From: Streptomyces sp. yr375
GTDB lineage: Bacteria > Actinomycetota > Actinomycetes > Streptomycetales > Streptomycetaceae
Direction: 5' to 3'
DNA length: 64,000 nt
Assembly: GCF_900110755.1 (NCBI RefSeq)
Contig: NZ_FOFF01000051.1
Span: 1-64,000 of the forward strand
Shown: positions 1-11,357 of the stretch, one piece after another
Layout of the letters: the number at the start of each line of letters is the position of its first letter
How positions within the stretch are numbered: position 1 is the stretch's first letter
Position numbers and translations under genes: made by a program
The notes under the pieces: model-generated
What the model was told of the DNA's origin: nothing
Databases searched by the model: none
Seen by the model: only the letters and a program-made list of their open reading frames with translations

Positions 1-198
1 TTCATCCTGGGCCTCCTGGGCCTGCTCGTCCTCAATCTCTTCCTGGGCCCGATCGCCATCGCCCTGGCCTCGGTCGCCCTCTGGCGGCGCACGGCCCGCC
101 CCGGCCGCGCCTACCTCGGCCTGGCCCTGGGCATCGCCGACCTCCTGGTCCTGGCGGCCTTCATCCAGGCGGACTCGACGATCTCCTGGAGCTTCTGA
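1..198 (+). CDS. Partial DUF4190-like small membrane protein (C-terminal end)
   Basis: The reading frame is open from the first base and ends with TGA at 196-198, so only the last 65 residues are visible. They form two hydrophobic segments, one at the very start and one around residues 37-55, separated by a short basic loop (WRRTARPGR). This layout with glycine-rich helices is typical of the DUF4190 membrane proteins that are common in Streptomyces, but the family call is by resemblance only. The function is unknown. The stop codon abuts a tandem repeat. Confidence 0.6.
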   Translation, partial: FILGLLGLLVLNLFLGPIAIALASVALWRRTARPGRAYLGLALGIADLLVLAAFIQADSTISWSF

Positions 199-286
199 CC
201 GACCGCGGGCCGACCGCGGGCCGACCGCGGGCCGACCGCGGGCCGACCGCGGGCCGACCGCGGGCCGACCGCGGGCCGACCGCGGG
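199..286. repeat. Eight perfect tandem copies of an 11-bp unit
   Basis: The unit ccgaccgcggg is repeated eight times without a mismatch, beginning at the base after the upstream stop codon and ending 48 bp before the cysteine desulfurase start. The 11-bp period is about one helical turn. It may vary in copy number by slippage. It probably lies in the 5' region of the downstream gene; no promoter can be picked out in or around it. Confidence 0.95.
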
Positions 287-334
287 CACCTTGAGGCGAG
301 GCCGACTACCCGGCCCCGTAGAATCGTCGCCACC

Positions 335-1498
335 ATGGCATACCTCGACCACGCCGCGACGACCCCGATGCTTCCCGAGGCGGTCGAGGCACTCACCGCG
401 CACCTGGGCATCACCGGCAACGCCTCCTCCCTCCACGCAGCCGGCCGCCGGGCCCGCCGCACGGTCGAGGAAGCCCGTGAGACCCTCGCCGAAGCGCTCG
501 GCGCCCGCCCCAGCGAGGTCGTTCTCACCTCCGGCGGCACCGAGGCCGACAACCTCGCGGTCAAGGGCCTGTACTGGTCCCGCCGCGCCGCCGACCCGGC
601 CCGCACCCGCGTCCTGGCCAGCCCCGTCGAACACCACGCGGTCCTCGACGCCGTGCACTGGCTCGGCGAACACGAGGGCGCCACGGTCGAGTACCTGCCG
701 GTCGACCCCCACGGCCGCGTCCACCCCGACGCCCTGCGCGAGGCGATCGCCCGCAACCCCGACGACGTCGCCCTGGCCACCGTCATGTGGGCCAACAACG
801 AGATCGGCACCCTGATGCCGGTCCGCGAACTGGCGGACGTGGCGGCCGAGTTCGGCGTCCCGCTGCACGCCGACGCGGTCCAGGCCTTCGGCCAGGTCCC
901 CGTCGACTTCGCCGCCTCCGGCCTCGCCGCGATGACCGTCACCGGCCACAAGATCGGCGGCCCGTACGGCATCGGCGCGCTCCTGCTGGGCCGCGAGTAC
1001 ACCCCCGTACCCGTCCTGCACGGCGGCGGTCAGGAACGCGACGTCCGCTCCGGCACCCTCGACGTCCCCGCCATCGCCTCCTTCGCGGTCGCCGGACGCC
1101 TCGCCGCCGAGCAGCGCGAGTGGTTCGCCCGCGAGATCGGCGCCCTGCGCGACACCCTGATCGACGCGGTCCGTACGGCCGTCCCGGACGCGATCCTCGG
1201 CGGCGACCCCGTGGACCGGCTCCCCGCCAACGCCCACTTCACCTTCCCCGGTTGCGAGGGCGACTCGCTCCTGCTGCTCCTGGACGCCCAGGGCATCGAG
1301 TGCTCCACCGGCTCCGCCTGCACCGCCGGGGTCGCCCAGCCCAGCCACGTCCTGCTCGCCACCGGCATCGCCCCCGACCTGGCCCGCGGCACCCTGCGCT
1401 TCTCCCTCGGCCACACCTCCACCGAGGCCGACGTCGAGGCCGTCGCCAAGGCCATCGGCCCGGCGGTGGAACGGGCCCGCGCGGCGGGACTGACGTGA
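335..1498 (+). CDS. Cysteine desulfurase (NifS/IscS class, PLP-dependent)
   Basis: This 387-residue protein is a class-V aminotransferase-fold cysteine desulfurase. It would convert cysteine to alanine and pass the sulfur, as a persulfide, to acceptors. The N-terminal YLDHAATTP, the MWANNEIGT segment, the PLP-lysine region TGHKIGGP (around residue 207), and the loop STGSACTAG carrying the active-site cysteine near residue 327 are all present. The length fits IscS-type enzymes (about 380-400 aa). mnmA lies 2.7 kb downstream on the same strand, with two reverse-strand genes between them. In actinomycetes this desulfurase is the likely sulfur donor for MnmA thiolation of U34 in tRNA. The gene is followed by a strong hairpin. 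Confidence 0.93.
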   Translation: MAYLDHAATTPMLPEAVEALTAHLGITGNASSLHAAGRRARRTVEEARETLAEALGARPSEVVLTSGGTEADNLAVKGLYWSRRAADPARTRVLASPVEHHAVLDAVHWLGEHEGATVEYLPVDPHGRVHPDALREAIARNPDDVALATVMWANNEIGTLMPVRELADVAAEFGVPLHADAVQAFGQVPVDFAASGLAAMTVTGHKIGGPYGIGALLLGREYTPVPVLHGGGQERDVRSGTLDVPAIASFAVAGRLAAEQREWFAREIGALRDTLIDAVRTAVPDAILGGDPVDRLPANAHFTFPGCEGDSLLLLLDAQGIECSTGSACTAGVAQPSHVLLATGIAPDLARGTLRFSLGHTSTEADVEAVAKAIGPAVERARAAGLT

Positions 1499-1500
1499 CG

Positions 1501-1535
1501 CCGAGACCCCGCGTCGGGCCGACGCGGGGTCTCGG
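1501..1535. terminator. Bidirectional terminator hairpin between convergent genes
   Basis: Two 17-nt arms (1501-1517 and 1519-1535) are perfect reverse complements around one central base. The hairpin sits 3 bp after the desulfurase stop and 31 bp before the end of the convergent oxidase gene. There is no U tract, as is usual for streptomycete terminators. Confidence 0.85.
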
Positions 1536-1565
1536 AGAGGCGGGGTCGGGGAGCGGCCGAAGGCG

Positions 1566-3143
1566 CTAGCTCTCCGTCACCATCAGCGCCGCCATCATGC
1601 CCTCGTCCTCGTGCTGGAGCAGATGGCAGTGGAGCATGTACATGTACGTGTCGTCGGTGAAGTCGGTGAACTTCATCGCGATCTTGATGGAGCCGCCGCC
1701 GACCACCTCGTAGGTGTCGAACCAGCCGAGGTCGACGCCGGTGGGCGTCGAACCGTTGATCTCGATCAACTGGAACGGCACGTCGTGCAGATGGAACGAA
1801 TGCTCCAACTGCGTACCGTTCTTGATCGTCCAGACCTCCTCGGCGTCCAGCGTGGTGCTGATCATCGCCATGCCGGACATGGTGGTGCCGACCGAGCCGT
1901 TGATCGTCATGTTCTGCCCGCTCTGGCCGAGGGAGATCGTCCGCGCGGTGAAGGCACTCGTGTCGTACCGGGTGATCGTGTTGAGCGCGCTCGGCAGGTC
2001 GGCGGGCGTGTCGGTGGCGTCCGGAGTCACCGTCAGGAAGTCGTACGTGCCGCTGCCGCCACGGATCCAGCCGGTCGTGACGACGGCCTGGAGCGTGACC
2101 GCGTCCGCGAGGTCGAGGACGAACTCGGCGCGCGCGCCGGCCACCAGCCGGATCGACGTCACCTCGGTGGGCGCGGTCAGATAGCCCTGGTCGGTGGCGA
2201 TCTGGGTGAGCGTCCCGCCGTCGCTGCGCTGGACCGTCAGGATGTCGGCCGGCGAGGCGTTCAGCACCCGGAAGCGCGTGCGCGTCTTGGTGGCCGTGAA
2301 CCCGAGGGTCGTCGAGTCGACGTTGGTGCCGTTGCACAGCAGCGGGTAGCTGAGGCTGGAGGCGAGATAGCCGCTGATGTTGTATTTGATGTCGCCGCTG
2401 CTGTCGGCCGCCAGGCACTGAAGGATGATCGGGATGTCGTCGACGCCGTAGTCGTTCGGCAGAGCGGTCGAGACGTCCGAGCCGTCGTCGACGATGACCA
2501 TGCCAGCCAGTCCGTGGACGACCTGCTCGGCCGTGGTGCCCAGGGCGTGCGGGTGGTACCAGAGGGTCTTCGCCTCGTCCTTGACCTCGAAGGTCGGCGA
2601 CCAGGTCACACCGTCCGCGAAGGCGTTCTGCGGGCCGCCGTCCATCTTGGCCGGGATGTGGGCGCCGTGGAAGTGGACCGAGGTGTCGGCGCCCAGGGTG
2701 TTGGTGATGTTCAGCAGGACCGTGTCGCCGGTGGTCCACTTCATGGTCGGGCCGAGGAACGTCCCGTTGTAGCCGGCGGTGGTGCTGCTGACGCCGCTGA
2801 TCACCTCGTTCGTGCCGGTCTTCGCGGTCAGGGTGTAGGTGGTGGTGCCGTCGGCCGTGGTGCCCTCCAGCAGGTCGGGGATGGTGAGGGTGCCGGTCGC
2901 GTCGGCGGCGGCCGCCTTGTTGTTGTTGCCCGTCAGCAGCGAGAACGTCGCCCCGGCGGCCCCGACGGCGGCCAGCCCGGCCGCGCCGGCCATCCCGCCG
3001 AGGAACTTCCGCCGGTGCAGGCCCTTGCCGCGCCCGCCCTTGGACTCCTTCCCGTGCTCGTCCTTGACGCTCCGGCCGCTCCTCGCGTGGGCGCCCTTGG
3101 TCTGCCGTTCCGCGCCGGAGGCGGGATCTGTGGTGTCGGTCAT
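1566..3143 (-). CDS. Tat-exported multicopper oxidase (CueO/CotA-like)
   Basis: The 525-residue protein starts with a long polar, basic stretch and then a twin-arginine signal (HRRKFLGG) followed by a hydrophobic alanine/glycine segment, so it should be exported folded by Tat. Three cupredoxin domains are implied by the copper motifs in order: HFHG, WYHPHALG, HSFHLHDVPF and the C-terminal HCHLLQHEDEGMM. The last closely resembles the type-1/trinuclear copper ligands of CueO, including the axial methionine. Known relatives oxidise phenolics or Cu(I), so a role in copper tolerance or extracellular oxidation is likely; the natural substrate cannot be told. It is transcribed alone, convergent with the desulfurase gene. 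Confidence 0.93.
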   Translation of the reverse strand: MTDTTDPASGAERQTKGAHARSGRSVKDEHGKESKGGRGKGLHRRKFLGGMAGAAGLAAVGAAGATFSLLTGNNNKAAAADATGTLTIPDLLEGTTADGTTTYTLTAKTGTNEVISGVSSTTAGYNGTFLGPTMKWTTGDTVLLNITNTLGADTSVHFHGAHIPAKMDGGPQNAFADGVTWSPTFEVKDEAKTLWYHPHALGTTAEQVVHGLAGMVIVDDGSDVSTALPNDYGVDDIPIILQCLAADSSGDIKYNISGYLASSLSYPLLCNGTNVDSTTLGFTATKTRTRFRVLNASPADILTVQRSDGGTLTQIATDQGYLTAPTEVTSIRLVAGARAEFVLDLADAVTLQAVVTTGWIRGGSGTYDFLTVTPDATDTPADLPSALNTITRYDTSAFTARTISLGQSGQNMTINGSVGTTMSGMAMISTTLDAEEVWTIKNGTQLEHSFHLHDVPFQLIEINGSTPTGVDLGWFDTYEVVGGGSIKIAMKFTDFTDDTYMYMLHCHLLQHEDEGMMAALMVTES

Positions 3144-3348
3144 AGCCGTGGAGCTTCGACCTAAGGCTTATGTAAAGACTGGGCCGAACCTAGGGGCGAG
3201 CCGAGGACGCTGTGCGACCGCCGTGCGCGCCGACCCCGTGTCAACCAGCCTCAAAGGACGCCGAGTTGACGGTTCGCAGGTCATGTTCGGGACAGGGGAC
3301 ACATCGGACGGCCGACGCTCACCGATCCTTCACGATATTCCAGCGGAT

Positions 3349-3362
3349 GTGACCTGCGTCAC
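3349..3362. promoter_or_regulatory. Possible Crp-type palindrome GTGA-N6-TCAC
   Basis: The 285-bp gap between the oxidase start and the amidase end contains one clean GTGA-N6-TCAC palindrome, the core of the Crp family site. It lies about 205 bp upstream of the oxidase start, which is far for direct control. No convincing -10/-35 pair was found in the gap. A 14-bp site can occur by chance. Confidence 0.25.
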
Positions 3363-3428
3363 TCTATGGACGGTTGGTGGGCGGCCGGTGGGTGGCCGGT
3401 GAACGGCCGGTGGATGGCTGGACGGCGC

Positions 3429-4088
3429 TCAGGCGGCAGCCGTCCGCGCCTCCCGCACGAGCCGCAGATACCGGTCCCAGTCCCAGTGCTTCCCGGGATC
3501 GGTGTGGTCCGTGCCCGGCACCTCCACGTGCCCGATGATGTGCTCGCGGTCGACGGGTATGTCGTACCGCCGGCAGATCGCGGCGGCCAGCCGCGCGGAC
3601 GCCGTGTACATCGCGTCGGTGAAGTCCTTCGGCCGGTCCACGAAGCCCTCGTGCTCGATGCCGACACTGCGTTCGTTGTACGCGCGGTTGCCCGCGTGGT
3701 ACCCCACGTCCAGCTCGCGGATCATCTGCGTGACGTGCCCGTCCCGGCCCACGATGTAGTGCGCCGCCGCCCGGTGCCCCGGGTCCTCGAACGCCTTCAC
3801 CGCGCTCGCCAGATCGCCCTGGGTGACATGGACGACGATCATGTCGACCCCGTAGTCGTCCGGCCGGTCCGCCCAGCGGAAGTTGGCCTCCGACGCCGCC
3901 ACCCACCGCGCGCCCCGGAAGTCGACCGCGCCCGCCACCCGCTGTCTGCGCACGCCGGGCAGCCGCCAGTACAACCGCGCCAGCTCGTCCCGCGCCAGTA
4001 CTCCGGTGCCGGCCGCGGCCACCGCCCCGCCGATCAGCAGCGCGCGCCGCCCGATCCGCCGGTCGGAGTCACCCGTCCGCTCCCCCAT
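3429..4088 (-). CDS. Tat-exported N-acetylmuramoyl-L-alanine amidase (Amidase_2/PGRP fold)
   Basis: The chosen ATG at 4088 has a GGGAGGGG ribosome site 7 nt upstream and gives 219 residues. The open frame continues far upstream, but only as antisense of mnmA. The N terminus has a twin-arginine signal ([10 protein letters not shown]) and a hydrophobic stretch. The catalytic domain shows a first zinc histidine in VVHVTQG, the GIEHEG strand, and the closing [19 protein letters not shown] motif with the second histidine and the aspartate of TDPG. This fits type-2 zinc amidases that cut the muramoyl-alanine bond of peptidoglycan. It is likely an envelope or extracellular enzyme with a role in wall turnover. 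It is divergent from mnmA across a 114-bp gap. Confidence 0.9.
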   Translation of the reverse strand: MGERTGDSDRRIGRRALLIGGAVAAAGTGVLARDELARLYWRLPGVRRQRVAGAVDFRGARWVAASEANFRWADRPDDYGVDMIVVHVTQGDLASAVKAFEDPGHRAAAHYIVGRDGHVTQMIRELDVGYHAGNRAYNERSVGIEHEGFVDRPKDFTDAMYTASARLAAAICRRYDIPVDREHIIGHVEVPGTDHTDPGKHWDWDRYLRLVREARTAAA

Positions 4089-4202
4089 ACCCGTGCCCCT
4101 CCCGCCTACCGGTGCTGCCCTGCCCGCCCTTTTGCGCCCCTCGTGATCGTCAACGGATGTGCGCGGGCTGCGGTTCCCGGCGACCCGTACTCTGGAAGGG
4201 TT

Positions 4203-5330
4203 ATGACTGAGACCTCGCAGCCCCGCCCCCTCCGCGTACTCGCCGCCATGTCCGGCGGGGTCGACTCCGCCGTCGCCGCCGCCCGCGCCGCCGAAGCCGG
4301 CCACGACGTGACAGGCGTCCACCTCGCGCTCTCCGCGAACCCGCAGTCCTTCCGCACGGGCGCGCGCGGCTGTTGCACCATCGAGGACTCCCGGGACGCC
4401 CGCCGCGCCGCCGACGTCATCGGCATCCCGTTCTACGTGTGGGACCTCGCCGACCGCTTCCGCGAGGACGTCGTCGACGACTTCGTCGCCGAGTACGAGG
4501 CAGGCCGCACCCCCAACCCGTGCCTGCGCTGCAACGAGAAGATCAAGTTCGCCGCGCTGCTCGACAAGGCGCTCGCGCTCGGCTTCGACGCGGTCTGCAC
4601 CGGGCACTACGCGCAGGTCATCGTGCGCGAGGACGGCACCCGGGAACTGCACCGCGCCTCCGACATGGCCAAGGACCAGTCGTACGTCCTCGGCGTCCTG
4701 GACGACCGGCAGCTCGCCCACGCGCTGTTCCCCCTCGGCGACACGGTGACGACGAAGGACGAGATCCGCGCGGAGGCCGAGCGCCGAGGCCTGGCCGTCG
4801 CCAAGAAGCCCGACTCGCACGACATCTGCTTCATCGCCGACGGCGACACCCAGGGCTTCCTCGCCAAGCGCCTCGGCAAGGCGGAGGGCGCCATCGTCGA
4901 CGAGTCCGGCACGAGGATCGGCTCCCACGAGGGCGCGTACGGCTTCACCATCGGCCAGCGCAAGGGGCTGCGCATCGGCACCCCGGCCGCCGACGGCAAG
5001 CCCCGCTACGTCCTCGACATCTCCCCGGTGAACAACACGGTGACGGTCGGCCCGGCCGCCGCCCTGGACGTGACGGCCCTGACCGCGATCAAGCCCCGCT
5101 GGTGCGGAGCGGCCCCCACCGGCCCCGGCACCTACACGGCCCAACTGCGCGCCCACGGCGGCGAGACCGAGGTGACCGCCGAACTGCTCGACGGCCGCCT
5201 GGAGGTCGCCTTCACCGAGCCCGTCCGGGGCGTCGCCCCCGGCCAGGCGATCGTCCTGTACGACGACACGCGCGTGGTCGGCTCGGCCACGATCGCGTCC
5301 ACGGTACGGGCGACGGCCGGGGTGTCCTGA
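4203..5330 (+). CDS. mnmA: tRNA-specific 2-thiouridylase MnmA
   Basis: The ATG at 4203 gives 375 residues, the usual size for MnmA. The PP-loop ATP-pyrophosphatase signature [16 protein letters not shown] lies near residues 14-29. The catalytic cysteine pair is in [13 protein letters not shown] and in the SHDICFI motif. The TGHYAQ and GQRKGLRIG motifs of the family follow, and a C-terminal beta-barrel domain ends the protein. The enzyme activates U34 of Lys, Glu and Gln tRNAs with ATP and inserts sulfur delivered from a cysteine desulfurase, here probably the one at the left of the window. The frame stays open for 837 nt upstream, but that part is an antisense shadow of the amidase gene. Confidence 0.97.
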   Translation: MTETSQPRPLRVLAAMSGGVDSAVAAARAAEAGHDVTGVHLALSANPQSFRTGARGCCTIEDSRDARRAADVIGIPFYVWDLADRFREDVVDDFVAEYEAGRTPNPCLRCNEKIKFAALLDKALALGFDAVCTGHYAQVIVREDGTRELHRASDMAKDQSYVLGVLDDRQLAHALFPLGDTVTTKDEIRAEAERRGLAVAKKPDSHDICFIADGDTQGFLAKRLGKAEGAIVDESGTRIGSHEGAYGFTIGQRKGLRIGTPAADGKPRYVLDISPVNNTVTVGPAAALDVTALTAIKPRWCGAAPTGPGTYTAQLRAHGGETEVTAELLDGRLEVAFTEPVRGVAPGQAIVLYDDTRVVGSATIASTVRATAGVS

Positions 5331-5376
5331 CGGCACCGGTCCAAGCGCCGGTCTGCCGGCCTCCTGGCCTACTGGC

Positions 5377-6156
5377 CTACTGGCCGAAGAACTCGGCCAG
5401 TACCGGCGCGAGGACGTTCGGATCGACCATGTGGGTCTGCCCTTCGAGCGTCCGGTACGTCCCCTGCGGGACCGCCTCCGCGACCGCGCGCACGGCCTCG
5501 CGCAGCCACGGCGCGCTCGCCCCGCCCGCCACGCCCAGCACGGGCACACCGACCGACGCCAGCCGCTCCCGGGGCACCCGCCCGTCGCCCATGACGGCGT
5601 CGTCGTAGGCGAGGGTCGGCGCGATGGCCTCCATCCCCGCCCACATCGGCGCTCGCCGGGCCCCCTGGATCATCTCCTCGGCCAGCCCCGTCAGCCGCAG
5701 GAACAACTCGACGGCGTCCCCGCGCCGCCCGCGCGCGAGCGCCTCGGTGAGCCGCGCGGTGTACGTGGCGCGTTCCGCCGCCGCCTCCTCGTCGACGGCG
5801 AACGGGGTCTCGTACACGGCCACTCGGCGCACCGGCAGCCCGTCGGCCGCCGCCCGGAGCACCAGCGCGCCGCCCGACGAGACGCCGTACAGCGCCGCCT
5901 CGCCGCCCGCCGCGTCGACGAGGGCCGCCAGGTCCTCGACCTCGCGCTCCACCGCGTAGGGCGCCGTGTCGCCGCTCTCGCCGCGGCCCCGGCGGTCGTA
6001 CCGCAGGACGGTGAAGCGGTCCGCGAGCAGCCCGGCCAGGGGGGCCACGGTGGAGCCCGTGGACATCGCCCCGCTCACCAGGATGACCGCGGGGCCCTGT
6101 CCGGCGCGGGTGTACGCGAGTTCGGTGCCGTCACGGGAAATGGTCTTCTTGTCCAT
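5377..6156 (-). CDS. Alpha/beta-fold hydrolase
   Basis: This 259-residue protein has the alpha/beta hydrolase layout: an oxyanion-hole region near VSGAMSTG, the strand/turn RYDRRGRGES, the nucleophile elbow GVSSGG (serine near residue 93), and a C-terminal GQTHMVDP carrying the catalytic histidine. The acid is probably the aspartate or glutamate before that strand. The substrate cannot be predicted. It is transcribed toward mnmA, leaving 46 bp between the stop codons. Confidence 0.85.
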   Translation of the reverse strand: MDKKTISRDGTELAYTRAGQGPAVILVSGAMSTGSTVAPLAGLLADRFTVLRYDRRGRGESGDTAPYAVEREVEDLAALVDAAGGEAALYGVSSGGALVLRAAADGLPVRRVAVYETPFAVDEEAAAERATYTARLTEALARGRRGDAVELFLRLTGLAEEMIQGARRAPMWAGMEAIAPTLAYDDAVMGDGRVPRERLASVGVPVLGVAGGASAPWLREAVRAVAEAVPQGTYRTLEGQTHMVDPNVLAPVLAEFFGQ

Positions 6157-6194
6157 GCCTGTGCAGACTGCCGCACGGCATGGCGCTCATCGCC

Positions 6195-6518
6195 CTACGA
6201 CACCTCGACTTCGTAGAAGCAGAGATGGTTCTTGATCTCGGCGACGTCCGGCTTGGGGTCGGGATATGCCCAGACGAGATCGGGCGCGTCGGGCAGCGAC
6301 CAGTAGGACGCCGTGCCCTTGAAGGGGCAGTGGGTGTGGGTGTCGGAGGGGGTCAGGAGGTCCAGGCGTACGTCCTCGGGGGGCAGGTAGTACCGCACCG
6401 GACAGCCCGTCTCGCGCAGGACGAGTGCCCGGTCGCTCTCCGCCAGGACGTGCCCGCCGTGGACGACCCTGACGTGCCGGCCGTCCCGCTCGATCGTGAT
6501 CGTGTGTCCCTGGGTCAT
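6195..6518 (-). CDS. DUF427 domain protein
   Basis: This 107-residue protein matches the DUF427 pattern: VLAESDRALVLRE, then RYYLPPEDVR, HCPFKGTASYW and a C-terminal KNHLCFYEVEV. The family is a small beta-rich fold of unknown function, widespread in actinobacteria and fungi. The ATG at 6518 is chosen because homologous sequence begins here; the open frame continuing to 8165 is antisense to other genes. It is divergent from the LOG-family gene with only 51 bp between starts, so the two promoters must overlap. Confidence 0.87.
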   Translation of the reverse strand: MTQGHTITIERDGRHVRVVHGGHVLAESDRALVLRETGCPVRYYLPPEDVRLDLLTPSDTHTHCPFKGTASYWSLPDAPDLVWAYPDPKPDVAEIKNHLCFYEVEVS

Positions 6519-6569
6519 GCCCGGAAAAGCACTCGCAGGCCCCCGGTTGTTCCCACGTACGGTGGCGGC

Positions 6570-7109
6570 ATGCGCATCTGTGTCTTCCTCTCCGCCGCCG
6601 ACCTCGACGACCGGTACACGCGCCCCGCGCGCGAGTTCGCCGAACTGCTGGGCAAGGGCGGCCACACGCTCGTCTGGGGCGGTTCCGACGTCGGCCTGAT
6701 GAAGGTCGTCGCGGACGGCGTGCAGGAGGCGGGCGGCCGGCTGTGCGGGGTGTCGGTGGACTTCCTGAGGGACCGGACGCGCCCCGGGGCCGACGAGATG
6801 GTCATCGCGAAGGACCTGGCCGAGCGCAAGAAGCTGCTGCTGGAGAAGGCCGACGCGGTCGTCGTCATGGTCGGCGGCACGGGCACGCTGGACGAGGCCA
6901 CCGAGATCCTGGAGCTGAAGAAGCACGGCCACACCGACAAGCCGGTCGTGCTGCTGAACACCGCGGGCTTCTACGACGGCCTCAAGGAGCAGTTCCGCCG
7001 CATGGACGACGAGGGCTTCCTGCCCCGCCCCCTCACCGACCTGGTGTTCTTCGTGGAGGAGCCGGTGGGCGCACTGGCCTACCTCGAAGAGAGCCAGGGC
7101 ATCGAGTAG
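6570..7109 (+). CDS. LOG/TIGR00730-family nucleotide-binding Rossmann protein
   Basis: The ATG at 6570 gives 179 residues. The first strand (MRICVFLSAAD), the WGGSDVGLM glycine turn, the RKKLLLEKADAVVVM segment and the GGTGTLDE motif are those of the LOG / lysine-decarboxylase-like family. In plants and some actinobacteria these are cytokinin-activating phosphoribohydrolases that cleave riboside 5'-monophosphates. The usual PGGxGTxxE appears here as VGGTGTLDE, keeping the catalytic glutamate. Activity on nucleotides is likely; the physiological role is unknown. Confidence 0.85.
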   Translation: MRICVFLSAADLDDRYTRPAREFAELLGKGGHTLVWGGSDVGLMKVVADGVQEAGGRLCGVSVDFLRDRTRPGADEMVIAKDLAERKKLLLEKADAVVVMVGGTGTLDEATEILELKKHGHTDKPVVLLNTAGFYDGLKEQFRRMDDEGFLPRPLTDLVFFVEEPVGALAYLEESQGIE

Positions 7110-7136
7110 CGGCTCGTTGATGCGAGCATGGCGGGC

Positions 7137-7826
7137 ATGGCTACTCATGTGATCACCGGAGCGGGCTCCGGCATCGGTGCGGCCGTCGCCCGCCGCCTGC
7201 ACGCGCGCGGGGACGAACTCGTGCTGCACGCGCGCGATGCGGGCCGCGCGAAGGAGCTGGCGGCCGAGTTCCCCGGCGCGCGCACGCTCGTCGGAGACCT
7301 GGCCGACCCCGACAAGCTGAGCTGGGCCTTCTCCCACCAGACGCTCCCGGACCGGGTGGACTCCCTGCTGCACATCGCGGGCGTCGTCGACCTCGGCCCG
7401 GTCGGCGACCTCACCCCCAAGTCCTGGCGCCACCAGCTCAACGTCAACCTGATCGCCCCCGCCGAGCTGACCCGGCACTTCCTGCCCCAACTCCGGGCCG
7501 CCCGGGGCCATGTGGTGTTCGTGAACTCCGGCGCGGGCCTGCGGGCGAGCGCCGACTGGTCCGCGTACGCCGCCTCCAAGCACGGCCTGAAGGCCCTCGC
7601 CGACGCGCTGCGCGCCGAGGAGCACGGCCACGGCGTCCGCGTCACCTCCGTCTACCCCGGGCGCACCGCGAGCCCCATGCAGGCCAAGGTCCACCAGCAG
7701 GAGGGCAAGGAGTACGACCCGGGGGAGTGGATCGACCCCGAGTCCGTCGCGACGACCATCCTGACGGCCGTCGACCTGCCCAGGGACGCGGAGATCAACG
7801 ACCTGACGGTACGACCGGGTCGGTGA
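7137..7826 (+). CDS. Short-chain dehydrogenase/reductase
   Basis: The protein is a classical SDR of about 229 residues. It has the cofactor motif TGAGSGIG at its N terminus, the central NSGAG serine strand and the catalytic YAASK (Tyr-x-x-x-Lys). The substrate is unknown. Two in-frame ATGs lie at 7128 and 7137; the second gives the more typical MATHVITG start, and neither has a strong ribosome site. It follows the LOG-family gene by 27 bp and is probably co-transcribed with it. Confidence 0.9.
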   Translation: MATHVITGAGSGIGAAVARRLHARGDELVLHARDAGRAKELAAEFPGARTLVGDLADPDKLSWAFSHQTLPDRVDSLLHIAGVVDLGPVGDLTPKSWRHQLNVNLIAPAELTRHFLPQLRAARGHVVFVNSGAGLRASADWSAYAASKHGLKALADALRAEEHGHGVRVTSVYPGRTASPMQAKVHQQEGKEYDPGEWIDPESVATTILTAVDLPRDAEINDLTVRPGR

Positions 7827-7872
7827 GGCCGGGGCGGTGAGGCCGGCCTCCGGGCGTACGTAGGCTTCACTC

Positions 7873-8874
7873 GTGAACGCACATTTCAGTTTCGGCCCCG
7901 CCACCGGCATCGGTTCGCTGCCGGGCGGCGACGCCCGTGAGGCCGCCAAGACCGTCACCGGGTCCTTCGACGACTTCCCGTTCCTCGCCGAACTGCCCTC
8001 CCGGGGCCCCGGCGCCGACATGATCGGCCGCACCGCGGGGCTCCTCGTCGAGCTGTACGCGCGCGTGGAGCCCAGCGGGTGGCGGATCGGCGACCGGCCG
8101 GGCCGGGACACCCACCGGGCCCGGTCCTGGCTGAGGGAGGACCTCGACGCGCTGGAGGAGTTCACGCAGGGCTACGAAGGCCAGGTCAAGGTGCAGGCAG
8201 TCGGCCCCTGGACGCTCGCCGCCGCGCTGGAGACGAAGAACGGCGAGGCGGTGCTCCGCGACCCCGGCGCCTGCCGCGACCTCGCCGGCTCCCTCACCGA
8301 GGGCCTGCGCGAGCACCTCGCCGAGGTCCGCCGCCGGGTGCCCGGCGCGCAGGTCGTGCTCCAGCTCGACGAACCCTCCCTCACCGCCGTCCTGCGCGGC
8401 CGGGTCAGGACCGCCAGCGGCTACCGCACCTACCGCGCCGTCGACCGGCAGCTCGTGGAGAGCACCCTCAGGGACGTCGTCGGCGTACAGGGCGAGGACC
8501 CCGTCGTGGTCCACTCGTGCGCGCCGGAAGTCCCCTTCGCGCTGCTGCGCAGGGCCGGCGCGGCGGCCGTCTCCTTCGACTTCTCGCTGCTCACCGAGCG
8601 TGACGACGACGCGCTCGGCGAGGCGGTCGAAGCCGGCACCCGGCTGTTCGCCGGTGTCGTGCCCGGCACGGACGCGGCATTGTCAGACCCTGCCGGTAGC
8701 GTCATGGGTGTCAGGATGCTGTGGCGCAGGTTGGGGCTGCAACCGGGGCTTCTCACGGAGGCGGTCACGCTCACGCCGACGTGCGGCCTCGCGGGGGCTT
8801 CCCCCGCGTACGCCCGCCAGGCCCTCGCCCACTGCGTCCGGGCGGCGAGATCACTCGCGGACAACCCTGAGTAA
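7873..8874 (+). CDS. MetE-like (cobalamin-independent methionine synthase C-terminal fold) protein
   Basis: This 333-residue protein starts at GTG 7873. It carries GIGSLPG at the N terminus, QLDEPSL in the middle, VVHSCAPEVPF with a His and Cys at likely zinc positions, and TPTCGLAGAS near the C terminus with the final zinc cysteine. These are the metal-site landmarks of the UROD/MetE superfamily. It is less than half the length of MetE and lacks the N-terminal folate-binding half, so it may be a methyltransferase that uses another methyl donor. It precedes ligA by 15 bp, as in other streptomycetes. Confidence 0.85.
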   Translation: MNAHFSFGPATGIGSLPGGDAREAAKTVTGSFDDFPFLAELPSRGPGADMIGRTAGLLVELYARVEPSGWRIGDRPGRDTHRARSWLREDLDALEEFTQGYEGQVKVQAVGPWTLAAALETKNGEAVLRDPGACRDLAGSLTEGLREHLAEVRRRVPGAQVVLQLDEPSLTAVLRGRVRTASGYRTYRAVDRQLVESTLRDVVGVQGEDPVVVHSCAPEVPFALLRRAGAAAVSFDFSLLTERDDDALGEAVEAGTRLFAGVVPGTDAALSDPAGSVMGVRMLWRRLGLQPGLLTEAVTLTPTCGLAGASPAYARQALAHCVRAARSLADNPE

Positions 8875-11082
<2,208 letters not shown>

Positions 11083-11160
11083 CCAGGAGCAGCGGGGAGC
11101 GGCGAGCAGCGGCGGGGAGCGGCGAAGAAGGCGCAACAGAGGCGAACAGTGGCGGTTGAA

Positions 11161-11200
11161 GGCCACCCGATCGGCGCATACCAGATGCATAAGGGTGGCC
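11161..11200 (+). terminator. Hairpin downstream of ligA, possible terminator
   Basis: GGCCACCC (11161-11168) and GGGTGGCC (11193-11200) are perfect complements. The 24-nt loop contains a second small stem, GCAT/ATGC. The structure starts 78 bp after the ligA stop. There is no U tract. Between ligA and this hairpin lies an imperfect direct repeat of a gcagcgg(cgg)ggagcggcg unit. The 275-bp gap holds no other gene. Confidence 0.4.
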
Positions 11201-11298
11201 GGGGCGCATTCGGGCAACCGTCGACGACCGCTGCCCGTGGAAGCCTTCTGCGGCCTACTGTTGAGATGTGCGCCCGCCGTGCCCGACTGCGGTCGGGG

Positions 11299-11329
11299 CA
11301 TTCCCGTGCTCCTGGCGAGCAGGGGAATG
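11299..11329 (+). promoter_or_regulatory. Inverted repeat just upstream of the rmdB-like gene
   Basis: Two 13-nt arms, cattcccgtgctc and gagcaggggaatg, match at 12 of 13 positions around a 5-nt centre. The element ends 28 bp before the chosen ATG, so it would form a hairpin in the 5' UTR or serve as an operator. No regulator can be named. Confidence 0.4.
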
Positions 11330-11357
11330 GGCACCGCCGGCTGTGAGAGGGACGGGA

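Noticed and set aside
3366-4202. N-terminal extension of mnmA by 279 codons
   Set aside because: It overlaps the amidase gene in antisense, has no domain, and MnmA homologs begin at the ATG at 4203.
5340-5395. Repeated tggccta units between mnmA and the alpha/beta hydrolase
   Set aside because: Only two to three short copies with no stem-loop; part of it is the coding end of the hydrolase gene.
4089-5549. Long N-terminal extension of the minus-strand amidase
   Set aside because: Antisense to mnmA; a good ribosome site and Tat signal place the start at 4088.
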